The notes: generated by a model from the letters alone, not told the origin. A stretch of DNA of 64,000 bases from Trileptium ribeirensis (GCA_030248225.1 JASANE010018696.1:1-64000); one strand, 5' to 3'; counted from the stretch's first letter, positions 43,660 to 56,220 are shown. Numbers and translations: made by a program.

Positions 43660-44500
43660 TGTCTACGTCGGCGTTCGAAATAAACCAACACATATGTTAT
43701 GACGTAAATTAGGCATCCGACCCCTCCCAGGACAAAATCCTGGGTGCCCCAGTGTTATCTATAAGGGTCTCACTTGTTAAAAATGTCAATGTCGGATTGT
43801 GAAATAAACCATCAGTGGTCTTATGACGTAAATTAGGCATCGGACCCCTCCCAGGACAAAATCCTGGCTGTCCTTGTGTTATCTTCAAGGGTCTCATTTG
43901 TTAAAAATGTCAATGTCGGATTACGAAATATGCCATCGGTGGTATTATGGCGTAAATTAGGCATCGGACCCTTCAAGAACAAAATCCTTGGTGCCCCTGT
44001 GTTATCTTCAGGGGTCTCACTTGTTAAAACTGTCAATGTCGGATTTCGAAATAAGCCATCAGTGGTATTATTACGTAAAATATGCATCGGACCCCTCACA
44101 GAACAAAATCTTGGTAGCCCCTCTGTTATCTTCAATGGTCTCACTTGTTTAAAATGTCAATGTCGGATTTCGAAATAAGCTATTAGTGGTATTATGACGT
44201 AAATTAGGCATCGGACCCCTCCTTGGACAAAATCCTGTGTGCCCCTGTGTTATCTTCAAGGGTCTCACTTGTTAATAATGTCAATGTCGGATTTCGAAAT
44301 AAGCCATCAGTGGTATTATGGCGTAAATTAGGCATCGGATCCCTCCCAGGACAAAATCCTGGGTGCCCCTGTGTTATCTTTAAGGGTCTCACTTGTTAAA
44401 AATGTCAATATCGGATTTCGAAATAAGCCATCAGTGGTATTATGACGAAAAATAGGCACCTGACCCTTCCCAGACCAAAATCCTTCATGCGCCACTGTAT
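43660..44500. repeat. 123-124-bp satellite, about 7 copies
   Basis: TTAGGCATCGGACCCCTCCC recurs at about 43,711, 43,834, 43,958, 44,082, 44,207, 44,330 and 44,454. Units are about 85-95% alike. Because some units are 123 long, the same frame stays open for two units on the minus strand (43,833-44,144), giving a repeated peptide that is a by-product. Confidence 0.9.
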
Positions 44501-44623
44501 TTGAGTGTAAGTAGAACCTGCATTATACGAATAACTAAAAATTGTTCAGATTTTCGAATGAATAGCTTTTTGCCCCTTAAATTTAGTATGGTGTTAGTTG
44601 AAACAATATTTTGTAATTTTTAG

Positions 44624-44676
44624 GCGACAAAGACGAGGACGTAAATTTGCGCCTTCTGAAAGAGCTGAAAAAAGAG
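44624..44676 (+). CDS. SGSM: SGSM exon a (53 nt)
   Basis: Acceptor TTTTTAG before 44,624, donor GAG|GTAATT after 44,676. Codes for [18 protein letters not shown] apart from the first split codon. It begins two bases into a codon, so an upstream exon with the start codon exists, not found. Confidence 0.8.
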
Positions 44677-47600
44677 GTAATTTTGGTATATTTTTACAGG
44701 CAATAACCGGAATCAGGACCTAGTCTAGTACATGTTTATATAGTAAAACAAAAGAAGGAAAAAATAAAGATATTGTGGATTTGAAATTGTTAAAACCAAG
44801 TAGCTTTTCTTCTCGCCAAGGTGTGGAATTCTGAGTGTTGAATAATATGTAATTTAGAGAGACGTACACAGCTAATGAACATTAAATCACACAATGAGCA
44901 ACGGAATATCAGCCATGTTGCTTTAATAGTTGAGAAGATATACCTGACTATTGTGCTCGCAATGTGGTAGTACATAGAGAATAAATTGCTCTTCAAAACG
45001 AGACCAAAAACATCAATATATATAGCTCGATAGATAGACCAAAAACATTAATATGTGGAGATATTGCCATTTTCGTGTATTTTGGGTCTCGTTGGCCCAT
45101 TGAAAAACCCAATTACTACATACAACGAGAACCATGCTTTGAAGCTTATTTGGTGTACAATGAGCTCAATGTGGCTCTGTTATATACACCGGTTGTCGAG
45201 CATCAATAAGTAACGTGGTTTTAAGATGACCTGAGCCCCCTCGACATGTTGGAATCGGGCTTGGCGCCTAACTATATTGCCAATTAGAGATTTCAAGCTT
45301 TCAAATGAGCTATCGCGAATCAATCTACCCAGCCAAAGTTGAGTTATGTCCCTAAAAACTGAATGACGAAATTTATCAAATTTCACCACTGTCACGGCTA
45401 GTAGTAAGACTTCTTTGCTTCGGTCATTTCACTCAGTGCTCTCAGAATTAAAAAAATTACGTATATATAACTTCATGTATTTCTCATTCACCGTTGTGTA
45501 TGTGTATCTAGAACTTAAAGAGGCTGAGAAAGCAAAAATGTTTTATTTATTGATTGATATTCGGCTTGTCGGTTTTTGCGATACTCTAGTGCACAAGAAA
45601 TGCATTCCATTATTCATTCAAGAGAATGAGGAGGCTGAACGAAATTTTAGCCCGATTAAGAAAAGTTGGTTACGCGAAAAGCATTGTAGGGAAGTTTTGA
45701 ACAAGAAGTTGGAGTGCTGAAAAGGCCATACAGATCAGGATTCTGTACTGTATCTTATCTTACCACCTATCTATCTGTAATAGTATGCTTACATATCCAG
45801 TCACAATATAGTTAAAAATGGGAACTACATAGTAGTGTTAACGACCTTCATAGCCAAAATCAAAGGCATTTGAATTTTGACATCCGCATTTGTGGTGCGA
45901 CTTACATTGCACATTCGCAGCAATAAGCGACTAATTATACAACCTACATACACTACGTTTCTGTTAGAAATTACTATCGGCTTGGAATTAAGCTGGTAGC
46001 ACTATCATAAGGTGCGAGCACCAGTCGTACTTGGCAAGTACTGTAATTAATGGGGCGAGCTTGTATTTACTTTGGATTCAAAGTTTTTGGTCAATCCCTG
46101 TTTAGAAAACATTTTTTGTCTGAGCGGTACGGTCTGGCGACGGTTATTTCAGAAACCTAATTGGTTAACGGTTTGAAATAGTTAAGCTTCGGACTCGAAG
46201 CTTTTTCTATTAATGCTTAATTTTTTTACAGGTCAAACAAATTATGGAAGAAGCGGTAACGAGAAAATTTGTCAACGAAGAAAGCAGCTCGGTTACATCG
46301 TTATGCGGTACGTTTTATCTATTTTTAACGACCAAGCTTGCCGACTTTTTTATATTCTTAGAATGAATCTTATTTGCCACATTGTAATAATATATCGATA
46401 TGCACTGTAACACAACGCCTTACGTACCCCCAGCAGTCATAACCAGACTAATTTGTTATATCGATTCGTTAGATTCCATGGCTTATTGTCCTGTCATCAC
46501 TTACAGCGGCTACTGTCTCCACTTTATGACGACAGACAAGAGTCCTGTTTCTCTCGGTAATTCTCTCCTCCACCTTTTTTCAACCACGATCTCGTGGCGT
46601 AGTGTCCACAAAATTCGCTAGCTGTTTTCACCCATCCTGAGACATGATCAAGTAACGACGACACGTGGTTGTTAGAGATTTAGAAGCTACAACACTTTCC
46701 AAACATTTCAATAAAACGAATCATTACATTGTCCTATAATTTATATTACTATTAGACCAATATTGCACTTCCTTGGATAGCGATAAGTTCTTGAGCCATA
46801 TTGTTATACTCCACTGCGACAAGGTTCTTCTTCCACATTGTATTTATCAAACGCTCTAATACAAATATATATAAAAGCTAATTCTTTGTTTCATAGCGAA
46901 TACGTGTGGATACGGCTATTTTTTGCGCGTGTATAGTTAATGTATGATTTGGAAAATTGAAGCGTAATAATAACATTGTTCGATTCGTTGGCGTTGAAAT
47001 ATAAAATTCTGATACAGAAATAAGCAGCCCAACAAGCATGATTTGTATTTGTAAACATTTTTTGCGTATATGCTGCATTGGAGAGTTGCAATTATTTTTT
47101 CTCTTTTCATTGGTTTCGCTTCATTTACATAGTGGTAATTAATGTTTAAAAAACAATTTGCAAACAAAAACATAAATTTTGGAACATAAAAATTTTTTGG
47201 AATTAGTTGAATATGGGGTTTCGGCCGAGTGGGGGGGGGCGGACATGGGGGAAAATCTCACGAACATTGGGGGATCTGGAAAGTGGGGTTCCCCCCAGCA
47301 CCCCACTGTGGACAGGCCAGTACGTATAATGTAGCTGTGTCACGGCCAGACAGAATATCTCGAAATATTCGCCCGAATGAAACAATGATGTGTGGGTGAC
47401 GCGGTTCATAACCTGTCAACAGGAGTAAATAATTTTATTGTTTTCGCTTCATCTGCGTATGTAGATTTGCCGCCGCCAGACGGGATAGCCGACAATATCC
47501 CTCTGAATAGAGTAGTCTGCGGTTGACGCGGTGCATAATCGGTCAACAGGAGTAAATATTTGTCCGTTTGTTTGATTAGTTACGCAATTTATTGTGTGTT

Positions 47601-50513
47601 TTTATTTTTTTCTTTAATTTCAGCGGCTATAGACGCGGTTCTCCTGTCGGGCTTGAAAAAGCGCGTTCTCGGCCTGTTTGGCCCAGCATCGACGTTCGGT
47701 CTTTTGCACAAAATATCGAAAATGTGTCCACCGGCCGCGGCAATCGTCAAAATGGTGCTCGATATTCAACAGGCCCAATTTAAAAATAATCGGTGTGGTT
47801 GCGTTTTTTCCTTAATATTGTGTTTTGTTTGTTAGTTAGTTATTATTATTAATAGTTTTATTTTATTATTTATATAATAATTTTATTTTATTATCAGAAT
47901 GTAGTGGAGATTGTGTGTTGCTGGGGTGAAATCTTTTAAATTCCGTCTGTGCGTGTGATCGGCCATAACTCGGGAACGCCTTAACCGATTTTCATGATCT
48001 CGGGCCCATTCGAACCGGCATAGTCGATTTACCGTGCACATCCCTGAGCGTTTTTCGATTTGGTGTCTGGTTCCAGGGTCAGGGGTCAAAATGTGTGTTT
48101 TTGCCCCCATTTTAGTACCCTTCACGGAAGCAAGGTTATTTTTATCTTAACTTTCGAATTTTTTTTCTCTGGATGGTTTTATTCCAAAGTGAAATGATTA
48201 ATGCCGATCCCTCTTTTTTGTTTTTTCATTAAGGCTCCGGTTCTGGATGTATGGGGTTTGAGGTACGGGGGTATGGCGCCACAATGGTTCCTCGACCTAA
48301 AATTTGAAAACTTGTTCCGACGTCTTGGACGGCTGATAAGTTTTACCTGAGGGTTTTCGAACATGGGAAACTCGTTGCCGGTGATGGTTTTGCTCTGTGA
48401 CCCATGGGTACGGGGGTATGACGCCCCATGGTTCGGGTCAGAGGTCAAAATAAGATTTTTTACCCCAGTTTAGTTACCTTCACGGAAACAAGCTTATTTT
48501 TATTTTAACTCTGGTTGGTTTTATTTCATAGTAAAATGATAAATGCCGTTGCCTCTTTTTTGTTTTTCGATTAAGGCTCAGGTTCTAGAGTTATGGGGTT
48601 TGAGGTATGGTGCCCCAATGGTTCCCCGACCAAAAATTTCGAAAATTTGTTCTGACGTTTTGGGCGGCTAAAAAGTTTTATTTGGGTGTTTTTGGGCGTG
48701 GCAAACTCATTGCTGGTATTGCATTTTGCTCTGCGATCCATGGCTGTATGGGTACGGGGCTATGGCGGCGATATGGTTCATCGATCCAAAATTCCTAATT
48801 TTACTGTTACGTTCTGGGAGTCTGATAGCTTGCACTTGGGGGTTTTGGGGCATGGGAAATTATTGCCGGTGCTAGTTTTGTTCTAACTTGTGTGATATCC
48901 ATATATAGGATATTGACGTATGTTATCGAGAACTGATTGGCTGTGCAGCAAACGGCGTATGTGTACCTATGCTTCACTACGTTCTGCAATCTCGATAGAG
49001 TTACTAGTTATTATTTTCTAAACGTAATACGTTCATTTTAGCAGATCGAATCGTAATATACGTACGACGCATATTGTTATTGTTGACATTGTTGATTGTG
49101 ACAATGTAGTGAAACGAGTGTCTGGTAGGTAGGTAGGTGAAAGAAATGACTATTAATTACTTTTGATCGAGAGAGCAGCCAGCAAACAGTAGGCGAGCAA
49201 CAGTCATTTCTGGCGTGTTTTGCACATTTCGCAATGAATATCGCAAGCGGTTTCCTCTATCCCAGTCATGGATGCGCGGTGTCTTGGGTAATATCGTGTG
49301 CTAAATGAATGATTTGTGACGCGAAGATCGTGTAACAAATATGAGCAACGTCCAAAAACAAGGCCCAGCTTCGTAGCAGAGAACGTTTAAACAGTAAGAG
49401 GTTTACTGTATTGTTGGTTTATCACAATATTTCCGTCAACTATTTTTATCTTTTCAGTTTAGATATTGCTATTTGTGTCTCATACTTGTTGTTGTACTTG
49501 TTAGAAATTGGCAAAACAATATTCTGAAGTACTTCGGTTTATTATTGTAAACATGTTTGTTGGTGGACAGTTATTTTTTCTATGGTACTATTATTTTAGC
49601 ATCCTTGGCTCGATGTCTGAATTGGACGGGTTCCGCACTTCGAGAATATTAACGCCACATTCCGAAAATGCGATCAATATGCGCTATCTTTGGATTAGAC
49701 TGGCTTTGTTTGAGAAAGTTCTGAGCTCAATTGTCGACTACATTTGGCGAAATGCTAGGTGAGGCTTTAGAATTTTTTATAGTTTGTACATGCTTAGCAA
49801 ACTTTGATAGTTTAATTAGTAGTTTGTTGTTAGACTGATCAGTAATAAAAGTCATTATGTTGGCGATGATTCATAATCGTTTTTCGGTCGTAGTAGATCA
49901 CTAATGTTCTCCGGTTTTAATCCGTGGAATGCCAATGTCCATCGTGCTATCGATTATTAAGATTGTATTTGCAATGGAATTTTTTTCAGTTTTCAATATT
50001 GCGTTAGTGTTTCAACCTGGCTAATTCTCCGGTTAAATGCTTACAATGCACAGGAATCGGAGGTCCATTAGCTTAGGAGACGGGTAAACTGTCGGCGGGT
50101 GTGTGTGTGGAGCCTTCGGGGGATAAATATGGATTGGGAATTGGGAAGTCCGACTATTAGGGGTAACCCCCTACCCCTACTGACACCTATGTTGCAATGC
50201 ATTGTATCGATGCTTTTTTGGCAAAGTTTTGAGCGTGGCTTCACGAGTCCTGTACTACTATAACCAACCTTTCGAGGGGTTACGCTTGCGTTATTTCCAA
50301 AATTTACGTCACAAGTAAATTGAATGAATCGCAAGTTTTCAGAACAGCGTCAATCCTGGCTATGTTACGTGCTTTATCTGCGAATGCAAATAGTAAATGC
50401 TTTTTGATAAATTATATTCTATATTCTATCTGTTTTTGTTTTCAGCCGCTACTACGACCGTGGAGCGTTGATGTTGGATGCTGTAAGCGGAAGCATGGTC
50501 GCAACGTTAATCG
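44624..50513 (+). CDS. SGSM: SGSM-type (RUN and TBC domain) gene, five exons of the RUN domain
   Basis: Seen: five exons that splice in frame: 44,624-44,676, 46,232-46,307, 47,624-47,792, 49,600-49,758 and 50,446-50,513 (phases 0, 1, 2, 2 between them). The joined product carries [18 protein letters not shown], then [32 protein letters not shown] and [16 protein letters not shown]. Known: small G protein signalling modulators (SGSM1/2) open with this RUN domain, which binds Rap/Rab GTPases, and carry a TBC RabGAP domain near the C-terminus. Cytosolic and membrane-linked. The start codon exon and everything after the RUN domain were not found, so the gene extends past this stretch on both sides. 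The piece between the helices of exons 3 and 4 is less conserved. No break is seen, so this is a live host gene in my view. Confidence 0.85.
44677..46231 (+). other. SGSM intron between exons a and b
   Basis: The intron holds a 101-codon + ORF (45,415-45,720) and a 71-codon minus ORF (45,180-45,395). The latter overlaps the motif ACATAACTCAA...ATTTGAAAGCTT, a common non-coding repeat style, so I do not call either a gene. Confidence 0.6.
46232..46307 (+). CDS. SGSM: SGSM exon b (76 nt), RUN domain start
   Basis: Acceptor TTTTTTTACAG, donor TGCG|GTACGT. Codes for [17 protein letters not shown] and SSSVTSLC, the most conserved block of the family. Confidence 0.9.
46308..47623 (+). other. SGSM intron between exons b and c
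   Basis: Contains a G-rich repeat at 47,215-47,325 whose reverse complement (ACTGGCCTGTCCACAG...GGGGGGAAC) recurs at 51,671-51,790. No gene. Confidence 0.6.
47624..47792 (+). CDS. SGSM: SGSM exon c (169 nt)
   Basis: Acceptor TTTAATTTCAG, donor AATCG|GTGTGG. Codes for [19 protein letters not shown], then [20 protein letters not shown]. Confidence 0.85.
47893..49006 (+). repeat. Repeat R2, copy 2, with internal duplication
   Basis: Matches 34,753-35,540, but the middle part (GTTCCTCGACC...AAATTTGAAAA, ATGGGAAACTC) is present in about two and a half rounds (48,240-48,870), making this copy about 330 bases longer. Lies inside an SGSM intron. Confidence 0.75.
49007..49599 (+). other. Rest of the SGSM intron before exon d
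   Basis: Short (GGTA)n-like run at 49,125-49,138; nothing else recognised. Confidence 0.5.
49600..49758 (+). CDS. SGSM: SGSM exon d (159 nt)
   Basis: Acceptor TATTATTTTAG, donor GCTAG|GTGAGG. Codes for a variable stretch, then [20 protein letters not shown], the second strongly conserved RUN block. Confidence 0.9.
49759..50445 (+). other. SGSM intron between exons d and e
   Basis: Contains a GC-rich stretch at about 50,070-50,190 with GGTAACCCCCTACCCC, related to the MITE at 18,889-19,167 but without its ends. Confidence 0.5.
50446..50513 (+). CDS. SGSM: SGSM exon e (68 nt)
   Basis: Acceptor TGTTTTCAG. Codes for [23 protein letters not shown]. The last conserved residues place the 3' end at 50,513 (G|GTCATT, a poor donor). 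A much stronger donor-like GTAAGC lies inside, after LMLDA, and could give a shorter form. Confidence 0.75.
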
Positions 50514-50544
50514 GTCATTTTTGACTTTAAATTATTTTTGAAAA

Positions 50545-51576
50545 GGAGCGAGCGGAGTTTCCACTGACGGCGCTAGCGGGAAAAATTATGAAAGTTTCTT
50601 TTTTGCTTGTCTTTCATAACTCATCGTCGAGTGGGTGGATTTCGATAAAATCGATAGCAAAATAATGAGGATGTGTCCTTTAGGTGAACACTAACAGCTC
50701 TGACCATCTTCCGGGTCAAAATGGCAAAAATAGGTTTTTAAGGGTTCACTGCCAAATCTGGCCATACGGGCACCAGCGTTTTGGAGCCCATATCTCGCTA
50801 TCGAGAAAAGGTGACCACTATAGAATTAGTTCATCGATATGTACAGCTGACAACAACTTTTTTGTGGGACCACTCCCTAGGCCTGAATATGATTCGTCGA
50901 CCCTTTACCAGAAATTACGATTTAAAAATTTTTGGCATGTTATTGCTTGTTTTACCTTATAATGACTGCCTATTAGGTTATCATGCACGCTTAATACGAT
51001 ATTTTTGTTTTATAGAGTCCAACTTGACTATAATATATTATGTTTTGATATGGTTTCACGGGTTTTAAAGTCGACGAGCCCGATTTCCAAAATGTGAGTT
51101 TTTATTTGTTAGGTTATTTATTGCTTGCAGGGCATCAAGAGGTCTGTATAGGTTTTTCGGTACACTAAATACAATGATTTGGTTATCTATAATAGTCCAG
51201 CAGCACCAATATTTCAAATCTTTTCAGGTGTTTTCAATGGGTTTAGTGTCAATGAACCCGATTTTAGAATTACACTGTATTCAGTATTATGGTGATTTAT
51301 TGCGCAAAGGTTATGAAGAATGTTCTATGTATTATGTATAAGTTTTTCGGTACGCTGGATTCGATAGTTTAGTTGTCTAGAGACTAGAATGAATACTTTG
51401 TGTTTTTCAGTTGTTTTTGTTATGTTTAAGGTCGACGAGGTTAGTGTATTCAACTGCTTCACGGTTATTGAGGTTTTAGTGTGGCATATATAGGTCAAAT
51501 ATAAAGCCTGTTATATGTCATTACACAAAATTACCACTTGATGAAACCACGCTTGCTTCGTTTCACCCTCGCTTGG
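50545..51576 (+). repeat. Repeat R3, copy 2
   Basis: GGAGCGAGCGGAGTTTCCAC at the start; eroded GCTTGCTTCGTTTCACCC at the end. Internal units of about 170-180 bases at about 51,060, 51,235 and 51,425 (GTTT-A-GGTC-ACGA-CC). It starts 32 bases after SGSM exon e. Confidence 0.8.
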
Positions 51577-54560
51577 GAATTACAAATCTTTAATATATTT
51601 AATCGATTTTATTATCAAGAATGTGTGTAGCCTAACGAAAGTTATCTTTTATCTATTCAAACGTCAACTGACTGGCCTGTCCACAGCCCTCCGAAAAGTG
51701 GGGGGAACTTCGGTGGCCCTATGTTCATTATTGGGGGAAAATTAAAGTGGAGGGAATAAATTTTGCTTAAAAATACTAAATATTTCCATATTTTCATGTA
51801 TTTTACTACCGTGAATATATTTTCAAGCTAAAAACGAGAACCCAATTGAGCCCACTGAGGCAGGCCCGGTGCGTGCTTGGGCATAATCTATAATGTTTGC
51901 ATTATAAAGTTTGTTCATCTCCATGATACCCGGTGAACAGCAGTTTTATTTCCTTGAGTGAGCGTTCCCAGGTATCAAAGCAACGTGGTCCATTGCAACT
52001 AAATAGTGCGTCTGCCAGCAGGATTCGTTTTGTCAATCGGGTGTCCGCCACCTTTAGCATATAACCTCTAAATTACTAGCGTAGCGCTATGATTGTTGCA
52101 CTTCCGATTTGCCAAGGTATACAGTGCTCAATTTGAAGCGAAGCAGAGCTGTGTGATTCGCAGTATCATGGATCATCAGTTGCGCTCAGACACTTCTAAA
52201 GCGCAATATGTTGGATAATTATATTAGTGATTTGACGTAGAGGAAATTTTGGGATCAAAACATTATAAGTCAAGTTTTGCTCCATTCGCGTACTTGGTTT
52301 ACTGAGGTTTATTATTTAGCGCTAATTTAGACTTAGAGATGTAATAATTATCGTACTATATATTAAATGATTTACAATATATCGTAGTAACTGTGAGCAC
52401 AATTTATTGCGTCCTGTACGATGTCGAGGATCGTAAGTGGAGCCATTAATGGCGTCCTCGTTTTCGTGCGTATGCTACTCATTTGCCGGCACAATAAGCA
52501 TGGGTCATCTCGGCTCGGACCAGCTATTTTACGGTCGATAGTACGATGCTCTCTCAATTTTGTTAAGATTTTCAGATATGGACATGATTAGTTATAGAAT
52601 AAATACAATAATTAATTCTAAATTTATACAGATAACTAATTATGCATCTATCTGCAATAGCTTAGTGGGATTATCGACTGTCAGGTAATGCATATCAGTT
52701 AACTGGTTTAATTTACACATACGCTGTAGTCCCATACTTTGATAACACAACGGCTACAAACTTCGCCTGGAATTTTGCTAACCTAAAGTCAAAGATGAAC
52801 AGTTATTTCTACATGGTTAAGATGAGAAATCTATTTGAATATGTACTTAGGTTTTACAACCAATTTGTTGAGTTAAAATTTTATTTTAACTAGTTGTATG
52901 GGAACTTGGCCACGGTGTATACAAAAAACGTATGTTTACACCACAACTGGAGCAAAAATACCGGAATAATTTAACCAGATTTTTTTAATTGGAATTATGG
53001 TTTAACCTTTGATAATATTTATATTTTTTGTTTATTATTTGCTAAATATTATATTTTATATATTTGTGTACATAATATTTGGTTATAAATAGTTATATAG
53101 TTGTGTCTATTATTACTTATTAACTGATCCATTCTGGATCGTTTCGCCGTAGATTAATCCTTACCATAGCGCAATGGACAACATTATCAAACCTCAAGGC
53201 TAAAAGCGGCTATAGAGACTGGAGTGAAATCCCTGTTTTTTCAGCCAAATTCAAGATTCCCCTTTCCACGAGTGCGAACGTGTATGTGTCTGACCGAGTA
53301 TGACTTGATCGAGTACATTTAACCTTGATGAAACGTTCATTTGCTGTTGTATAACCATGCTATAATTATCTGTATATATATCTGTCATTGTATACCCTAT
53401 ATGTAAACTTCTGGATGTTTGCTTATATAACATTTTATACTTCCCGTTTACCATTGTGTGCCCATGCGTTTATTATTGTATGATCATTGTACTTGTATAG
53501 TATTTTATCATGACGTGTATAGTGGCATTGATCGCATTAAGTTGTAGATCATTTGACATCTGGGAGAAGAATAGCTACTATGTTCTAATGAATATATGAT
53601 CTTGAAGTTATTGCCTGGAGTAAAGCATACCGTCATCCTTCGTTAACCTTTCTCACGGATGACAATAGCGCCTGCCGTACCCAACGCCCTTATCCTTGAA
53701 AACGCGTCTGGAGTTGTGGTTGTATGAAAATTTCAAGTACAAACATTTAATTATCTAATTCCCCAGTGTTCATTTTCACTCGGGAAAACGAGAATTTTAG
53801 TAAATAAAATGACTATTAAAGTGTCAATTCCGAATTGATTGTCATTGTTGTTCCGAGACATAATTCCGGAATGGATGAAAATTTTCATAAAAGGGTCATT
53901 TCTGGCACAAAACTTTACGAGAAAATCAACTTTCAAAATTTGACCCACCGTTCTAAGGCCGTCGTAAGATAGTTCAAAATAACTTCAAATCCATGCCGAT
54001 GTAACTTCTAACCCCTGTCCCCGTGCCCTCAAAAAGTGACTTGAATTTATATATTCGTATCATACAACTTATGCGAAATGACAGAGGATTTGATGGAAGT
54101 GCTTGAATTGCCGCATTGGGATTCCCGTTGACGGCTGGTTCGCCAGCTTAGGTTTGTCTCACCTTTTCAGTTAAGTAGGGTAAGTTTTAAAGCCCGGCTA
54201 GACTCGTGGAAATTGGGGGATAGCCCCATAGTGGGTCATTGCTTCGGTAGTGGCCTACTCGCGAGCTTAACACCCGTTCTTTTTGTTTTTGATAGAGGAT
54301 AAAAATAAGTCTATTAATCATTAAGTTTAAGGAAATACACATAGTGCGCCGTATTGAGCGAGCATGGAGGAAATTACTTTTATCTTCAATCCCGTCCCGC
54401 CATCAAGCAGTAATGCATCGGGTTTATTTACATAGAAAACGACGGTACCGTAGGATCTGCCACTCCAAAACTAACATTTATTGACAGAATTGCCATACTA
54501 CGACATCAGCGGGTAACAAGTGGCCTGTGATTCGGTCCATCATATGCCAAAAGAGGCGAC
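51577..54560. other. Unassigned AT-rich DNA
   Basis: Includes the G-rich repeat fragment at 51,671-51,790. No further SGSM exon could be found. ORFs of 61-67 codons only. Confidence 0.4.
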
Positions 54561-56220
54561 CTACAGCAATCCGACATTCTGCGGAAATTTTTCAAACTAT
54601 TTCAATGACAAAGTGGCTCATATATGGCAATCTCTCCCACAGGTGACTGCGGGTCATCTGATAAACAGTCATGATTAACTGCTAACTCAATCTGATGACG
54701 CGTCCGAAGAAGAAGTGGCTCTGATTATACAGAGTCTCCCAAATAAGCAGTGTTTGCTTGACCCTATTCCAATATCCATTGTTCAGCGTTGTTCCGAAAT
54801 ACTGGTCTCATTTTTTACTACAATTATCAATATTTCCATTCATGATGCGGTAGTGCCTCGTCGTGCCAAGTTATCAAATGTCATCCCACTTCTGAAAAAA
54901 TCGTCGCTTGATGCTGCTGATCTAGCCAATTTTCTATCCATATCCAATTTATCCATTTATCCAAGCTTATTGAGATGTTCGTTGCACTTAGCATTCTCTC
55001 CTACGTATCAAAACATGAGCTATTGCCGTCATCTCAATCAGCGTACCGACCTTGCTATTCGACCGAGACTGCGCTATTGCATTTTGTTAGTGATCTCAGA
55101 CGCCTCAAATCTTGCGGTTTCACTACCGCAGTGATTGCATGAGACCTCTCTGCTGCCTTCGACACTGTTGATCACTGTTGGCCAGACTCAAGACTAATTT
55201 CCGTATAGGTAGTCGTTGTCTATCCTGTTTAAGAATTACTTATCCGACCGCTATCAACAAGTGATGATTAGCGGAAACCTTTCGCCTTCACGGCAACTGC
55301 CATATGGCGTTCCGCAAGGTAGTGCCTTGGGTCCTTTACTCTTTAGTTTATATACAACTCCTCTTGCTAAGCTTATTACTGATTTAGGGTGCCGATGTGT
55401 TATGTATCCCGACGATATTGTGGTATACATCGCGTATGCTAGGGACAATGAGATTGCCAGAATGCAACAGCTTAGTCATGCTATTGCTCAGATCGTCGAG
55501 TGGTTCCGTATGAACCAGCTCAAGCTCAACCCGTTAAAGTCGGAATTTGTTTTAGTTAATGGTTCATTACCTGTGATTAATCATGTCAATATTGACGGCA
55601 CCATTATTTCTCGATCAGCCTCATTTAAGTTTCTCGGTGTTACCATCGATGACTCATTTCAAGGACTATGCGATCCAAATCAGCAAAATATCTATGTGGC
55701 AGATTCGTGAGATGCGTCGGATTAGACCAAGGCTTGTCAGAGCCACGGCGGAGATAATGATCCGTGCATTTGTTATATCACGTTCTGATTATTGCAACTC
55801 ACTTCTCTGTCAACTCCCTGAAACAGTAACCTAGTATCTCTCTCGAGCTCTAAATGGCGCTGTTAGCTTAGTAACGCTAACGCGACGCCATGATCACATA
55901 GCGCCTATTTTACGTAGTCTACATTGGTTAGCTGTACAGCAACGGATAACATTTAAGATTGTTTGTCTCGTTTTTAAGTGTATTCGTGGTAACGGGCCTT
56001 CCTACTTAATTGATAAACTTTGTCTATGTGATAGCGAAGGATTATTCTCCAGACAGCAACTGCAGGTTCCATAACGTATCGGCTGCAGCTTTTAATGTTT
56101 CGCACCAGTGATTTGGAACACTCTTCCAGTGTCTCTTAGGTCGAGAGATCTGACAATGACAATGTTTTGGCGACAGCTAAAGTCGCTCTTGTTTGATGTT
56201 GCCTTCAATTAGCTATCCCA
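54561..56220 (+). pseudogene. CR1/L2-like LINE ORF2 pseudogene (reverse transcriptase)
   Basis: Seen in order: the linker before the RT (FCGNFSNYFNDKVAHI, about 54,577-54,625); EEEVALIIQSLPNKQ and VIPLLKKSSLDAADLANF (54,703-54,930); RT motif A DLSAAFDTVDH at 55,143-55,175 in another frame; motif B GVPQGSALGPLLFSLY; and motif C as YPDD instead of YADD near 55,405-55,420. Then FKFLGVTID, the tail block RRIRPRLVRATAEIMI...SRSDYCNSLLCQLP in a third frame, and HDHIAPILRSLHWLAVQQRI. Known: this series and the YADD box define CR1/L2-group LINEs, which copy themselves by target-primed reverse transcription. At least three frameshifts and stops (54,676; 55,134) kill it. The endonuclease is missing and the last recognisable block (WRQLKSLLFD) ends near 56,210. 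Confidence 0.88.

Noticed and set aside
43833..44144. 103-codon ORF with an internal peptide repeat
   Set aside because: It is the 124-bp satellite read in a frame; other units shift frame.
45180..45395. 71-codon minus-strand ORF ([15 protein letters not shown])
   Set aside because: Matches the style of a dispersed non-coding repeat (CATAACTC...ATTTGAAAGCTT) and lies in an SGSM intron without splice sites that fit.
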